This document shows positions 37,087-49,592 of a stretch of 64,000 bases of DNA, piece by piece. The translations under genes and the position numbers were made by a program. Below the pieces are notes generated by a model. It was not told the origin of the DNA. It searched no databases and was given only the letters and a program-made list of their open reading frames with translations. The number at the start of each line of letters is the position of its first letter. The first letter of the stretch is position 1. The stretch is from Fratercula arctica (Eukaryota > Chordata > Aves > Charadriiformes > Alcidae). The stretch spans positions 12,646,100-12,710,099 of the forward strand of contig CANTUZ010000025.1 in the NCBI GenBank assembly GCA_947846985.1, in the 5' to 3' direction.

Positions 37087-38696
37087 CTAACAGGAAAAAT
37101 TCCAACCCTATTAATAAGTACTGACCACTCTGTTTTGTATAACAAAATTGCCACCCATGATCTACAAGGTTGAGAAGTTCTTTAAGTATAACAACACACG
37201 CAAATTAATAAAAAGAAATGTTAAAATCTTAACAATATTGTAAGTACTTTTCCAGTGTTGCAGGGAACTGAGTGGGTGGGAAAATGAATGAGGCCTGTAG
37301 ATTTGACTCTTCACCTGGAGAGCTCCTTTTCTGGAAAGTTAGAAGTATGACTGACAACAGGTATGCAAAAGAATGCGCTCAATTCCCAATAAAACTAAAA
37401 AAGCTAGGAGTACGTTATCAATCCTTCCATCATAAGAAGGCTCTTTCAGAAAGTTGTTGCACCTGCAAAGCAGCTTTGGAGAGCCTACTGGAATAAAAAT
37501 GCCAAGGACACTTCTAGTGACAACACAGAAGGAACTAGTAGGCAGAAATGCCCAGAAATACATCACTGCAGAACGGACCAACAGTCTCCCCCCCCAGCAA
37601 AAGCTTATACCAACAAGCTTGGTGAGTTTTCTTCAACTACTTTTTAAAGTAATAGGACTATTTTACCATTCTGTCTGGCTACAATCATCAGCCCAAGCCA
37701 CATCATGCACAAACATTCACGTCCATCTTCCAAGCAGTACCATATTTAAAATCTTGTGATAGATATCTTTGGTTGTTTATGAATAAGCCCATTTGCTGCA
37801 AAAACATCACCCACATTAATATGCTTTGCAGGTCCCTTACATCACTGAAAAGTGAAAGCACAAAGTGAACTGGCTATAATTCTTCATGAAAGGGAAAAAA
37901 GTGTGCAGCCTTCCTGAAGGAAAAGCACTCCTAGACCTAGAAATGCACTTGACAAATGACCTTATTGACTCTGGTATCTCTAGAGTATGCATGGTTATCA
38001 CAGCCAATCACTCCAATCCAACAGAAAAATTAGCAGATACTTGACTTCAAACACAAGACAATACTTTCCTGAATTAGGTTAACGTCACTTTTTTCTCATG
38101 ATTGATCTTAGGAGAAAGGAAAAAAAAAAAAAAGAATGTGGAGTGAGAAGATAGAGAGCTAAAAAGCTATACCAGTATAAGCATAACAACTTAAGAAATG
38201 TTTTTGGAACAACTCAAAACCAATGTACAGAATCCCAGGTGTAAGAAATCAGGAGAGGAGGGCCAGCATGGATGAGTTGAGACCTGCTGGTCAAACTAAA
38301 AGGCAAGAAAGAGATGCACAGGCAGTGGAAGCAGGAACGGGTATCCTGGGAAGAGTGTAGGGACAGTGCCCAGTTGTGTAGGGATGGGGTCAGGAAGGCC
38401 AAGGCGTGGCTGGAGCTGAACTTGGCAAGGGATGCTAAGAATAACAAGGGCTCCTACAGGTACGTCAGTCAGAAAAGGAAGGTCAAAGAAAGGGTACCCC
38501 TGCTGATGAATGCGACTAGCAACCTGGTAACAACAGACAAGGAAAAGGCCAAGGTACTCAACAGCTTTTTTGCCTCAGTCTTCACTGGCAACCTCCCTTA
38601 CCACACCTCTCGAGTGGATGGACTGCAAGACGGGGACTGGGGGACAAAGTCCCTCCCACTGGAAGTGAAGACAAGGTTCGTGACCACCTGAGGAAC

Positions 38697-38798
38697 CTGA
38701 ACATACACAAGTCCATGGGACCTGATGAGATGCACCCCAGAGTCCTGAGGGAATTGGCTGATGTAGTTGCCAAGCCACTCTCCATGATACTTGAAAAG
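38697..38798 (+). repeat. Source arm of a 102-base inverted duplication inside CR1 copy e
   Basis: Starts CTGAACATACACAAGTCCAT and ends ACTTGAAAAG. Its reverse complement recurs at 39020-39121 with a single mismatch. Confidence 0.9.
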
Positions 38799-38974
38799 TC
38801 ATGGCAGTCAGGTGAAGTCCCTGGTGACTGGAAAAAGGGAAACATCGCACCCATTTTTAAAAAGGGTAGAAAGGAGGACCCTGGGAACTACCGCCCTGTC
38901 AGCCTCACCTCTGTGCCTGGGAAGATCCTGGAACAGATCCTCCTAGAAGCTATGCTTAAGGCACATGGAGGACA

Positions 38975-39020
38975 GGGAGGTGATTCGAGACAGCCAGCAT
39001 GGCTTCACCAGGGGCAAGTC
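38975..39020 (+). repeat. First copy of a 46-base direct repeat flanking the inverted arm
   Basis: Starts GGGAGGTGATTCGAGACAGC and ends GGGGCAAGTC. Repeated at 39129-39174 with one mismatch. Confidence 0.9.
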
Positions 39021-39121
39021 TTTTCAAATATCATGGAGAGTGGCTTGGCAACTACATCAGCCAATTCCCTCAGGACTCTGGGGTGCATCTCATCAGGTCC
39101 CATGGACTTGTGTATGTTCAG
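39020..39121 (-). repeat. Inverted copy (102 bases) of 38697-38798
   Basis: It sits between the two 46-base direct repeats, with seven unmatched bases (ATGGATC) before the second. The structure fits a replication template switch. Confidence 0.9.
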
Positions 39122-39128
39122 ATGGATC

Positions 39129-39174
39129 GGGAGGTGATTCGAGACAGCCAGCATGGCTTCACCAAGGGCAAGTC
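39129..39174 (+). repeat. Second copy of the 46-base direct repeat
   Basis: Continues into normal CR1 sequence (CTGCCTGACCAACCTAGTGG). Confidence 0.9.
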
Positions 39175-42100
39175 CTGCCTGACCAACCTAGTGGCCTTCT
39201 ACAATGGAGTGACTACATCAGTGGACAAGGGAAGAGCTATGCATGTCGTCTATCTGGGCTTCTGTAAGGCCTTTGACAAGGTCCCCCACAACATCCTTCT
39301 CTCCAAATTGGAGAGAGATGGATTTTATGGATGAACTATTCAGTGGATGAGGAATTGGTTGGATGGTTGAATCCAGAGCGTAATGGTCAACAGCTCAATG
39401 TCCAGATGGAGATCAGGGACGAGTAGTGTCCCTCAGGGGTCCGTACTGAGACCAGTATTATTAAACATCTTTGGTGGGGACATGGACAGTGGGATCGAGT
39501 GCACCCTCAGCAGGTTTGCAGAATGCAAGCTGAATGGTACAGTTGACACACCTGAGAGACAGGATGCCATCCAGAGGGACCTGGACAGGCTCGAGAAGTG
39601 GGCCCACATGAACCTCATGAGGTCCTGCACCTGGGTCGGGGCAACCCCCAGTATCAATACAGGCTGGGGGATGAAGGGATTGAGAGCAGCCCTGCCAAGG
39701 AGGACTTCGGGGTACTGGTGGATGAAAAGCTGGACACGAGTCAACAATATGCACTCACAGCCCAGAAAGCCAACCATATCCTGGGCTGCATCAAAAGAAG
39801 TGTAGGTGGCCAGCAGGTCAAGGGATACGATTCTGACCCTCTACTCTGCTCTCATGAGACCCCACCTGGAGGACTGCATCCAGCTCTGGAGTCCTCAGCA
39901 CAGGAAAGACATGAACCTGCTGGAGCAGGATCCATAGGAGGGCCACAAAAATGATCAGAGGGATGGAACACCTCTCCTATGACGGCAGGCTGAGAGAGTT
40001 GGGGTTGTTCAGCCTGAAGAAGAGAAGGCTCCAGGGAGACCTTATAGCAGCCTTTCAGTACTTAAACAGGGCCTACAAGAAAGATGGGGACAGACTTTTT
40101 CTTCGGGCCTGTTGCAATAGGACAAGGGGTAATTGTTTTAAACTAAAAAGAGAGCAGATTCAGATTAGATATAAGGAAGAAATTTATTTATTTATTTATT
40201 TAAAGATGAGGGTGGTGAGGTACTGGAACAGGTTGCCCAGAGAGGTGGTAGATGCCCCATCCCTGGAAACATTCGAGGTCAGATTGGATGGGACTCCAAG
40301 TAACCTGATCTAGTTGAAGATGTCCCTGCTCATTGTAAGGGGGTTGGACTAGATGACCTTTAAAGGTCCCTTCCAACCCAAACCATTCTATGATTGTATG
40401 AATTTAACTCTGTACAAATATATCCTTAAAAGGTCAACCGAGTGCTCCATCAGCAAGACAACATTAAGACAATGCAAAGATGAGACAACTGGAACTCCAG
40501 AAACAAAATTAAGGACATATGATTAATCCACATAATGCTAAATATACTACAATTTTAAGCTCTACATCAAACAGCAGGATAAAACAAACACAAAGGGAAT
40601 AGATTGTATTCAGCCAATAAACAGTTGGGGTGCTGTTGCAAAGGATAATACTGAGAATCAGAAGGAGAAGAGCAAATATACAGGATAAAACATTAACAGC
40701 TTACGTTTCACACCACTCAATAATATAAGCAGTGTGTAGCACTGCAGCTAGCCCTAAAGTGTACCAAATTCAATCACTTAGAGTCCAGTAGGAGAACTCT
40801 TATTCTGAAGTACACTCGAGAAAGCCCATCACACCTCTAGCAGCACAAATAGATTTTCCAACAAAATTCTCTTTCATTTCTAATAAAATTATTTGAGCAT
40901 CTTTGTGACCAAAGTTGCTTTGGCAATACAGAAAACAAAATACAAGGTTTCTGTTAAATACTATATACATTCTTATTTCAAGGGCTGGAAAGCTGCCCTG
41001 AAGGGCTGCCAAGAGAATGAATTTCACCTTTGACTTCACTATTCCTGGCAAAATCCAAAGAAAGAAAAGACAAGAAAGGGACAAGTGATCTTAATTCAGG
41101 AAGAGTTATGGCATGAACTGTCAGTAGTTAGAGACTTGTGACAGACTCTGCTTGAAACCACATACTGCATATTCACAAAGTTTGAGAAAGCTGCTCATAT
41201 AAAAGCCTTTTGGACAAATATTGAAGTGACTCCCAGAAGTCTGCTTCTGAGAGCCTGTTAACCAAATATGACAGTAGCCTGCCAGTACCTCTTGAAATTG
41301 AATGTGCAAGTGCATCAAAAATAATCATAAAAAAATATGCTCCTAAGGCTTTCATTATTTCACAAGATAAGACCTACATATGAAATTAGCCGGTCCAATT
41401 GAAAGCAGAATTCAGGTAAGCAGGGAAGAGAGAGAGCTAAAATCACCAATACAGCACTTGAGCTAACAGATCTACTGGACTCCATTTGACCCTCCATCTA
41501 TAGCATTAATAATTCAGAACCTACCCAGTTAATTTGACTATAAGAAAGAAACTGAGAACTGACACACACATACACACTTAGTGTCTTCCTAGTAAACATA
41601 CTTCAGCTTCCTAGAAACTTGCACCAGCACACATTGTTTTTAAGCTGCTATTCATCACTGTGACAGTAATTTCCATCTTATGCGCACCTGAGCTATGCAG
41701 TATGTTAAGACTGAGACAGCATCTTAACTGCTCATCCTTTACAATTCTTCCAGATTTTCTTGTAGAGCAACAAAGAATGATGACTGTAAACTGAAATAAT
41801 TAAAACTGATTAATTTTAATTGTTTATTTATTAAGTTAGAGAAATGTGCAAGTGGTACCCATACACATGTTCTATTACTCATGAGCAATTAGAACCATGG
41901 AGAGAAAAAAAACCACAAACCACAAAACAGAGCCCTAAACACATTTGATTAGAGCTCAGGTGTAGAGGTAACAATAAAAATTCAAAAATGCAGCTATAAC
42001 ACTAAATCCATTCTATCACATTTTCAAATACGTAAGAAAGCTATGTTTCCACGTTCTCAAAAGTAATTAGATTCTCAGCATCAGAAGACAGAAATGCAAG

Positions 42101-44349
42101 TCCTGCAAGATATCCACTTATAAAAATAGGTTTAAAAAAAAAAAAACAACACACCCACACAAAACGCACTAATGTATTAGCAACTACTTTGAAAGGCTGT
42201 TAAAGAGATAATCTGCATTTTCCTCAACTATGAGAGTTACCAGAAAAACACCATACTTTTTTAGAAAGTCCATACAAAGCACAATTTTAAGAGTCCTTGC
42301 ACCCTGGAATTCAGTTTTCTTAATAAGAGTACTATGCAGGAAAAAAACCCACATTGATAGAAAAAGTCTTAGGAAAGTTATGGTGTGGCAAAAGCTAAGA
42401 TACTTAACTTTATGTGGACATAGACAGTGTCAATTACCCATGCACATATGAGAATGTATACAGTTTTAAACTATATTATAATAACTATAAAAGAATTATA
42501 TATTCTATATATAGAATTATTATTATAGAATATAATTTAATTATAGATTAACTAGGGGCCAACACAGCATACAGTTGAAGAACTTTGTTGAAAGTTCTCA
42601 CCTTACCATTTTACTCAGTTGTATCTTTGCAGAAATACAACACTAGTTGTAGAACAAGCATTTCTTCTCCAAGGTCAATGAATTCTGGGGACTGCAGAAT
42701 TTAGCCTATAAAAAGTTTTGTTGTTTTACCCATCCATAACAAGGGAAAGCTATAATGAAGGGTCAGCAATATCCAGTTTTTTATGTGATCCTACTAATGC
42801 ATTAAAGATATGATCTGCAAGACCACCTCAAGTAAGCAATGCTCTTCACTACACAATTTAATAACTAAAATAGTCTGAAATATCCAAACTCTCCCATATT
42901 TCTAAATTTAAACCCTAGTCATAAAAGGTTATGCATCATGTTATATAATCTGTGCTCTTCACTGAGAATGTTATGGCTATAGGCAAAGTAAATGAAAACA
43001 ACAGTGTCTCTGTCTCAATCATGTGCTGTGAAGCAAAAAAAAAAAGAGACCATATGATAGATGCAATTTTTCTTGGCACAGTACAGGCATTAAATTGATG
43101 ACAATCATATGTCCACGCTGGCACCCTTTCAAAGCAGATGTGTGAGACTGTCACTACATCTGGATGGTGAGCATACTAAGGTCTGAGGCACTCCAGGCCT
43201 ACAAAAAACAGAGGGACAGCAGCTGCACTCAGTGAACACCATGGGAGTGCCACAAAGTGAAAGGCCTAAATGACCACAAACTGTAAAAAAAGATTTATTT
43301 CATTAAAATACTAGGTAACCACTGCAGCGATTCCTTCCTGAAATTGACTTGTTTCAAGTATAAGCCAGTTATTTCAAGAATTCATTCACGTTTCTCCCCT
43401 GCAAAGCCAATGTAAAAGGCAAAACCAATAATCTTTTATATCAGCAAGACTGATTAAAAAAAAATAAAAATAAAGCTCGCCCACACAGTAGCACTGAAAG
43501 GAAAGCCAAAAGCATGCGACACTGTCATCGCGTTAGCCAAGAAAGGTTCTTTTGTTGCACAACTAATGGGTCTTCAAAATTTTTAATGCAATTTGGACAC
43601 ACATACAGCTTCTGCTAAACATGGAGAAATAAGGTGTTAAGAGAACTGCTCCAGGAAGCAGATACACCAGCACACTCCCTAATTTTTCATGTATGCATGC
43701 ACAAATGCATCTAAAAAGCAATTTTATATGCAAAATTGCAACATTCTGGGTAAACACTAACAAGTGATTGCTGATAAACCTTACAACAACCCTGCTGTTA
43801 TCCATCGCAATACATGCTGTAAAACACTGCAAAGACTTATATGCAACTTTTCCATGAACTTGAAAAAACAGTGGAAGAAAAGCAAAACAAAGAAAAAACA
43901 CACTAATTGCTGGAGTATTGATTCCAAAGGAAATTCACCATCTGATTGAAATAAATACATGGAAATCAGAGAATAAGTCTGTCTAACCAACATCTGTCCA
44001 AATATCTTGTTTCAAATGAAAAATGAACCTTGACTAATTGTAAAATATTAAGTTATCATAATTAGAAAATAGTTTCCCAATCTATCAGCAAGGGAGGCAT
44101 GATGTTAGCTTTCCAGTACTTTCAATACCTATAAGGTCTATGAAAAACTGAAGGAGGAAAGGACTTGGGCCAATACTGGCCAAGCCAATACTAAGAATTA
44201 TCTCTACTTTTTGGAGTAGTACTACAGCAGAATAAGTCCATGGGACCAGCCACATGCACTCCAATAATCCTTCCATGCAATACTCGAAGAACTCTAATAA
44301 CAGTACTGCTTGCAACAGCAAAAATTTATGTGAACCTGATAAGAGTTGG

Positions 44350-44765
44350 TCTAAAATGCTTAAGGGATTTGAGTATTTGTCATGAGAAGAGAGGCTGAGA
44401 GCTGGGTTTCTTCAGCCTGGAGAAGGCTCAGGGGAATCTTATCACTGTGTATAAATACTCATGGAGGGGAGCAAAGAAGACAGAGACAGATTCTTCTCAG
44501 TGGTATCCAGTGAACAGACAAGAGGCAATGGTCACAAATTTAAATATAAGAAAAACCTGTTTTACTCTAAGGGTGACTGAACATTGGAACAGATCGCCCA
44601 GAGAGGCTGTCAAGTCTCCATCCATGGAGATCAGATATTCAAAACCCAACCGGACAAGATCCTAAGCAACCTGCTCTAGTTGACTCTGCTTTAAGCAAGG
44701 GGGCTAGCTGAACTAAACAGTCTCCAGAGATCTCTAATTTCAACCACTCTGTAATTCTGTGAAGA
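44350..44765 (+). mobile_element. Old CR1 3' fragment (copy f)
   Basis: Diverged CR1 tail: GAGGCTGAGAGCTGGGTTTCTTCAGCCTGGAG, then CATTGGAACAGATCGCCCAGAGAGGC and the end region CTAGCTGAAC...CTGTAATTCTGTG. Confidence 0.8.
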
Positions 44766-46451
44766 TACAGGTTACATTAAAATAGTGACAGAAGCTTACA
44801 TCTTCAGACCTTCCTGTGTTCATTGGCTGCTTTCTGAACAAATAAGACTTTAGAAACCTTAAAAAAGCATGGTGTGAGAGAAGATACCACAGCTCTAATG
44901 CTTGGAAGAGGCAAAGGGAAATCAGGCAGCATTATCCTGTGGAAGCTAAAATCCTGCTGCTAACATAAGATCACATGGATTGACTTATAAGGATTTTGAA
45001 GAATGTAACAGACAGGAGATCTACTTTTAACAGAGACACTGTGTGCAGCACATCAGTCCAAACACAGGAGCTCTTGAGCATCTGCAAGAAACATCTCATC
45101 AATACACACTGAATGTCTTTAGCTATCCCAGAGTGCAGAAGGGGTTAGTAGAAGAGTAAAAAGGTAACGTAGTCTGTGGATTTTTAACCAAAGGAGGAGG
45201 GCATCTAACATTAAAGTGTGGTTAATTTTTTTTCCAGTATTGTTTCAAACATGCCAGTCAGAATTGGATGATACTGTCCATTTTTTTGGTGGGTGGGGTT
45301 TTTTTTTGTTGGTTGGGTTTTTGTTTTGAGGTTTTTTGGTGGTTTTTTTGGGGGGGGTGGTGTTTTTTTGTTGGTGGTGGTGGTTTTTTGGGGTTTTTTT
45401 GGTTGCTATTAATGCAAGTTGGTTATCCCAGGACTTATTTCTTTCCTGTGTTCCTGGTGCAGAGGCTGCTACCTGATCTACTCTTCCATTGCATACCAGA
45501 TTGACCCTAGCAAATACTTTCTCCATACTGCAAGGAAGCCCTTATTTCCTGCCTAGAATCCTCAACTCATCTCATTGCACCCCTTTAACTATTCCTGAAC
45601 AGTTTCACAAGCAGAAGGGTCAGTTCCCTTAGGAAATTAGGACTTAAAAAAAAATAAAGCTACTTTAACCTAGTGAACAATCCCCCTTAATGGAGGTTTC
45701 TCTAGGAGGCAATTCAAAGCACTTAATTTAGGCCTATTCTCTCTCCCCATTGATTACAAGCACAGAGGAAAACCTATTCTCCCTACAGTGAAGTCAGCTG
45801 TTGCGATTACTCCACACAGTAACAATTTTCGACAGTGACTGCTTTAACAGAGGTCTCCAAACTCCACCTTTAGAAAAGGTTGCTAACCGTTCTCTTGAAC
45901 AGAATACAAAAAGATGCATTGAAATTTTATTTTTCAAAAAACTTCACTGCTTATTTGGTAGAAAAGTACTACTATATCTAAAGGCAGAGCATATGTAAGG
46001 AGCATTCCTAAAGAGCGTATTTAAAGGAGCTAGCTAACTTACCTTACAAAAAAAGTAAGATTTTGTTGCTACAGTAAAGTCGTATTAAATTTTAAAGCCA
46101 TTCTTTTTAACTAAACTTCAGCATGACACCAAACAAACAATGAAACAAGAAATAAAATTATTTTTCAACTGCTGGGGCTACTTCCAAAACACAAATTTAA
46201 GAACAATCTAAGGGATCTTAATACCCTGAAATAGTAAAAGGTAGAAATATCTTTCATGCTAAAGCATGAAATTTCTAGATATTCAGCCTTAAGTTAATAA
46301 GACTGGAACATTCCTACAGCTGGTATTTCTGAGAGAGAGATCAGCATAAGAATGACTGCTGAAAGAAAAATTAAACCAAAACACAGACTTGTAGGAGATT
46401 TTAGCGGAATGAAAAAAAAGAGAGATACTTTCCATCAAGTAAAGTACTGAC
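44766..46451. other. NNT intron sequence with a G/T-rich tract
   Basis: Unique A/T-rich sequence apart from the G/T tract at 45275-45415. No exon recognised. Confidence 0.5.
45275..45415. repeat. G/T-rich low-complexity tract
   Basis: About 140 bases made almost only of G and T on the plus strand (GGTTTTTTTGG-type units, with GGGGGGG). Open frames across it are artefacts of composition. Confidence 0.8.
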
Positions 46452-46567
46452 CTGACATTCTTCCCTTGTTCTCTCAACATCTTCACTAGATCAGCTCATA
46501 TTCCCTGGGGAGTTTCAACCTGACCACTATAATTCAGCAGCTGAATATGACTTTTAGCAGCAAATAA
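46452..46567 (-). pseudogene. NNT: NNT exon carrying the dinucleotide-binding motif, broken as read
   Basis: The downstream part (46452-46495) encodes ADLVKMLREQGKNVR and ends at a good donor (AG/GTCAGT) in the phase needed by the exon at 37086. Upstream, a short match LFAAK (46553-46567), where NNT has GLCAAK, lies in the same frame. In NNT only five residues (AQYPI) separate AAK from ADL; here 18 unrelated codons and a TGA (46496-46498) do, about 42 bases too many. No acceptor is present at the expected place. The lost segment includes the Gly-X-Gly NADP motif of domain III. The short LFAAK match could be chance, but either way I see no intact version of this exon. Confidence 0.7.
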
Positions 46568-47494
46568 TCTTTTTCAGTCTTTTTATCTGAATTATTTCAG
46601 CAGAGCAATAAACCCCAGGAAGAAAATACAGAACATAAATTATTAATGGTGTCCTCAAGGTTTGACCACAGGAGCAAGAGACAAACTCCTTGAAGATGTT
46701 TGCAAGCTTTGTTAGAAACAAAGGTAACTTCCCAAATTAGAACCATATCTCACTGATGCTTTCATTTAAGCTGTAGCAAAGTGAAAGACTACTTAATTTT
46801 TTAGCATTCTTCTCATTCCAATGCTAAACTATAATTTAACACAATAGTTTTGCCATTCAGTTGAAGGAAAACAAGTCTTGAACTACTCCCCACCTGACTT
46901 CTAACGGGAAATGTGCTATTGAACTATATAAGCCTATGGCCAACATAAGAGTTTCAGAGAACTCAGGATTTTCAGATTTTCTGTTTTCAGGGTTTTTTTC
47001 TACTTTAATTCCAGTAGTTAGTGGATACTAATTAAGTTTGAGATTTTTTTTCTGCAGGCTTTTTAACAAAAAAATGCAGAATTGAGCAAGTAGAGGAATC
47101 TTAAGGGACAGATATTTTGTTATTGGTACTGTGGTAGTGCTTAGAAACTCACACCACAACAGCTGTACACAAAATTAACTGTAAACATAATTTACAGAAG
47201 ACAGCCTTTGTCCTGAAGAATTTAAAATCTAAGTAAATAGGACAAAGTTTGAAGAGACACACACAAGGAAAAAATAGTGACGTACACATTTCTACACAGA
47301 GGAATAATGACTAACCTATGAACAAAAACAGATGCCACAACCCCAGTCAACATTTGACATGCTGCTGGTATGTTGCAACTGCAAGACATGCTACAGGCTT
47401 GCTTTTTTGTTTTGGGTTTGTTTGTTGTGTTGGTTTGTTTTTTTAAATAATTCATCCTCTGAACATCTTGCTGTACAAGTCAAGAGTGTCTTAC
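46568..47494 (-). other. NNT: NNT intron
   Basis: From the donor CCAG/GTAAGA (47494) toward the damaged exon. No repeat recognised. Confidence 0.7.
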
Positions 47495-47654
47495 CTGGAG
47501 TAATAATAATGTTATTGGCTTCCTTTATCATTTCAATTGCATTGTCCACATTGATTTCCATGTGGGTTCCAGTAATTTCCATGGGCTTTCCAGCAGCTGT
47601 TGATGTGGTGCCATAGCCCCCTAGAATCACATTTACAAGGGAACGGTTCATAGC
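47495..47654 (-). CDS. NNT: NNT coding exon (junction to domain III)
   Basis: The 160-base exon lies between the acceptor TGTCATCTTTCAG and the donor CCAG/GTAAGA. It encodes [20 protein letters not shown], then [11 protein letters not shown]..., ending NNIIITPG. This is the conserved stretch after the last membrane helix that leads into the NADP-binding domain. The frame is intact (53 codons plus the first base of the Gly codon) and I see no lesion; a Met replaces Thr/Ser after GTH. Confidence 0.95.
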
Positions 47655-49132
47655 CTGAAAGATGACAGTTTTTTGATCAGCTAAAGATGAAATCCAAAAC
47701 AAAGGAGAGATGATCACAAATAAAACTTCTGAAGATATTAAAACTTTCCTGACAATAGTCTTTGTCTGCTGGTTTTACCAGTTTTCAACTCAAAACTTCT
47801 TAAAACAGGCCCCTTAAAACAGAGGCCCAGATTAAAACAGCAATAGCCAAACATCAGCTTCTAACACATTACACATGTAACGAGATCATCAGCATTTCCC
47901 CAAGGCAAAGAACAAAACAACACAAATTTAAAAAAACAAAAAACACCTCAGCAAATATTGGTTTCTTTCTGTTCTTAAAAGACAGGATTATAAAAGAATG
48001 CATATTTGATGACAGATTTTTATACATATAAATATATATAAATAAAATATACACATAATTTTTGCAAGATATTTTTTAAGTTCTTGAGCAATTCAACATG
48101 TAAGCATAGAACTGTTATATGACGGCATGAAAGCCACATAACTCTTACAGGTAGCACAGAAGCAAAGCTCCTATAGCATAAAGACAGAAAAGAACAGAAC
48201 AAAGCTAAGTAGCCACACAAAACTAACACTCAAAACAAATTGTAATGAACTGAAGGGGGGGGCAGGGCATTAACTTGCTGTCAGAGCACCACAGGGAAAC
48301 AAGAGATCTTAAACTAGAGCTTTAAAGAGAACACATCCTGAAAATTCATCTCTGTAGATACATAGCCAGGAAAAGTCACTGGCTAAATGTTTTCACTGGC
48401 ATGTCTCCTTGTGAGCGTGGTTCCAAAGCAATATCTGGAAGTAGGCAAAACCTGCAATTGCAGTAAACAAAACTTTAAAAGCAGGAAAGGAACAGGATAA
48501 TTCACTACTTTGAACAAACGTGTGTCGTACATCTGCTGTGCTAGCTCAGAAACCACAGCAAAATTTAAGAATGGATCTGGAGAGGCACACATACAAGCAA
48601 GAGGAAATATCCACACAAAAGTATGCTTCCAAGGGTCTATTTTCCACTGACTCTTTAAGTCATGCAACTCCACAGGTTTTTGCTATAGCCTGAGAAGATA
48701 GCCTGTGATTTTGTGAAATTCAACATCTAGCAAATAAGCACAACAAAGATGTTAGAACTTTTGTTTATCCCAGTACATCATCACTGTTTCAGATACTGTA
48801 AGGCAGGCACACAAATGCAGGCTCTGTGAAATCAGCATCTTTCTACTGACTGCAGTGGGCAGTAGTTCATAGCCTCTAAGAACACACTACCTTTGATGTA
48901 TATCACAACATTAAGCCTTCAAAGAGAAAAACAGACTACTTGGTATATTGCATCAGTTAAGTGTCAGCTAAGACAGTCTAGACAGAAGAATACCCTCTTC
49001 AGATGTTACACACGCTAAGCTTACAAGCAGCAAAGCACTTTCCACTCATATCTAAACCAAAAGACAACAGTAAGACCAGACAAAAGGAAAAAAATTCAAA
49101 TATTAGAAATCCGAGAATCCACACAAAGCAAG
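47655..49132. other. NNT intron sequence, nothing recognised
   Basis: The exon expected upstream (the last membrane helices) is not recognisable here nor at 63520-64000, so it probably lies beyond the window. This makes the proviruses at 49-63.5 kb intronic, if the gene is still continuous. Confidence 0.5.
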
Positions 49133-49592
49133 TGTGTGAACCGATGCAGGCAGGACACAGGAACAACCACAAACCATGGATGAAAGGCAAAGAACAAATT
49201 TAATCTCGATACCTCACAGACCAGGGAATCTCCGAAGCAACACCTGGGCAGAGGCACACAAGCAGGGATGCAGGCACCGCGGAGTGAGAGAGAGAGTTCT
49301 TGTTAGCAAGAGCGCACATGGACTCCCTGTTCTCGCTGGCATTTAAAAGGGTTCAAACAGGCATAGTTTTCCCACTGTGCTTTGATCTTCTTCCACAACA
49401 GGCCAGGATTCTCAAGCAGCTAGATAAGGTGTCCCTGAGTCCATCACAGACTTATGTCATCTAAGTGTTTTTCTTGCAAGCATCTGAGACTGAATAACAA
49501 TTAGTGTGATAGATGTGTTTTCCAGCACCCAGGTGCAAGTCCCTTGAGTGTATTTACAGTCCTCCTTGCTGATCTTCCGTTGCTTTCCCACA
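49133..49592 (-). repeat. ERV-3 3' LTR
   Basis: On the minus strand it begins TGTGGGAAAGCAACGGAAG and ends GGTTCACACA. It is homologous throughout to 52765-53232, with scattered substitutions and a 6-base indel near 49468. Confidence 0.88.

Larger units (their letters stand above)
38250..40400 (+). mobile_element. CR1 LINE (copy e), antisense to NNT, with internal rearrangement
   Basis: The CR1 reverse transcriptase region runs from the MHRQWKQERVSWEE block to the 3' tail (CCTTCCAACCCAAACCATTCTATGATTGTATG). Blocks seen in order: [61 protein letters not shown]. Many frameshifts are present, the catalytic FADD is lost (FAECKLNG), and it has an unusual inverted plus direct duplication (39020-39174), described separately. 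A (TTTA)n stretch near 40185-40203 is a small expansion. Confidence 0.9.
37087..46451 (-). other. NNT: NNT intron, about 9.4 kb, with CR1 insertions
   Basis: From the donor after the broken exon (AG/GTCAGT, 46451) to the acceptor at 37087. It contains CR1 copies e (38250-40400) and f (44350-44765). Between them (40401-44349) I see only A/T-rich unique sequence, including a palindromic A/T tract around 42480-42550 (ATTCTATATATAGAAT). 37087-38249 holds nothing recognised. Confidence 0.7.

Noticed and set aside
45245..45526. Open frames over the G/T tract (Gly/Phe/Trp-rich or Lys/Pro-rich)
   Set aside because: They arise from low-complexity composition; no conserved sequence.
46505..46530. A CAG on the minus strand (GTGGTCAG/GTTGAAAC) as the acceptor of the broken NNT exon
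   Set aside because: It lacks a polypyrimidine tract, and the resulting exon would be 14 bases shorter than expected and out of frame with the conserved ADLVKM part.
48383..48673. A 96-codon minus-strand frame as the preceding NNT exon
   Set aside because: It does not match the membrane helices expected upstream of the 47495-47654 exon.
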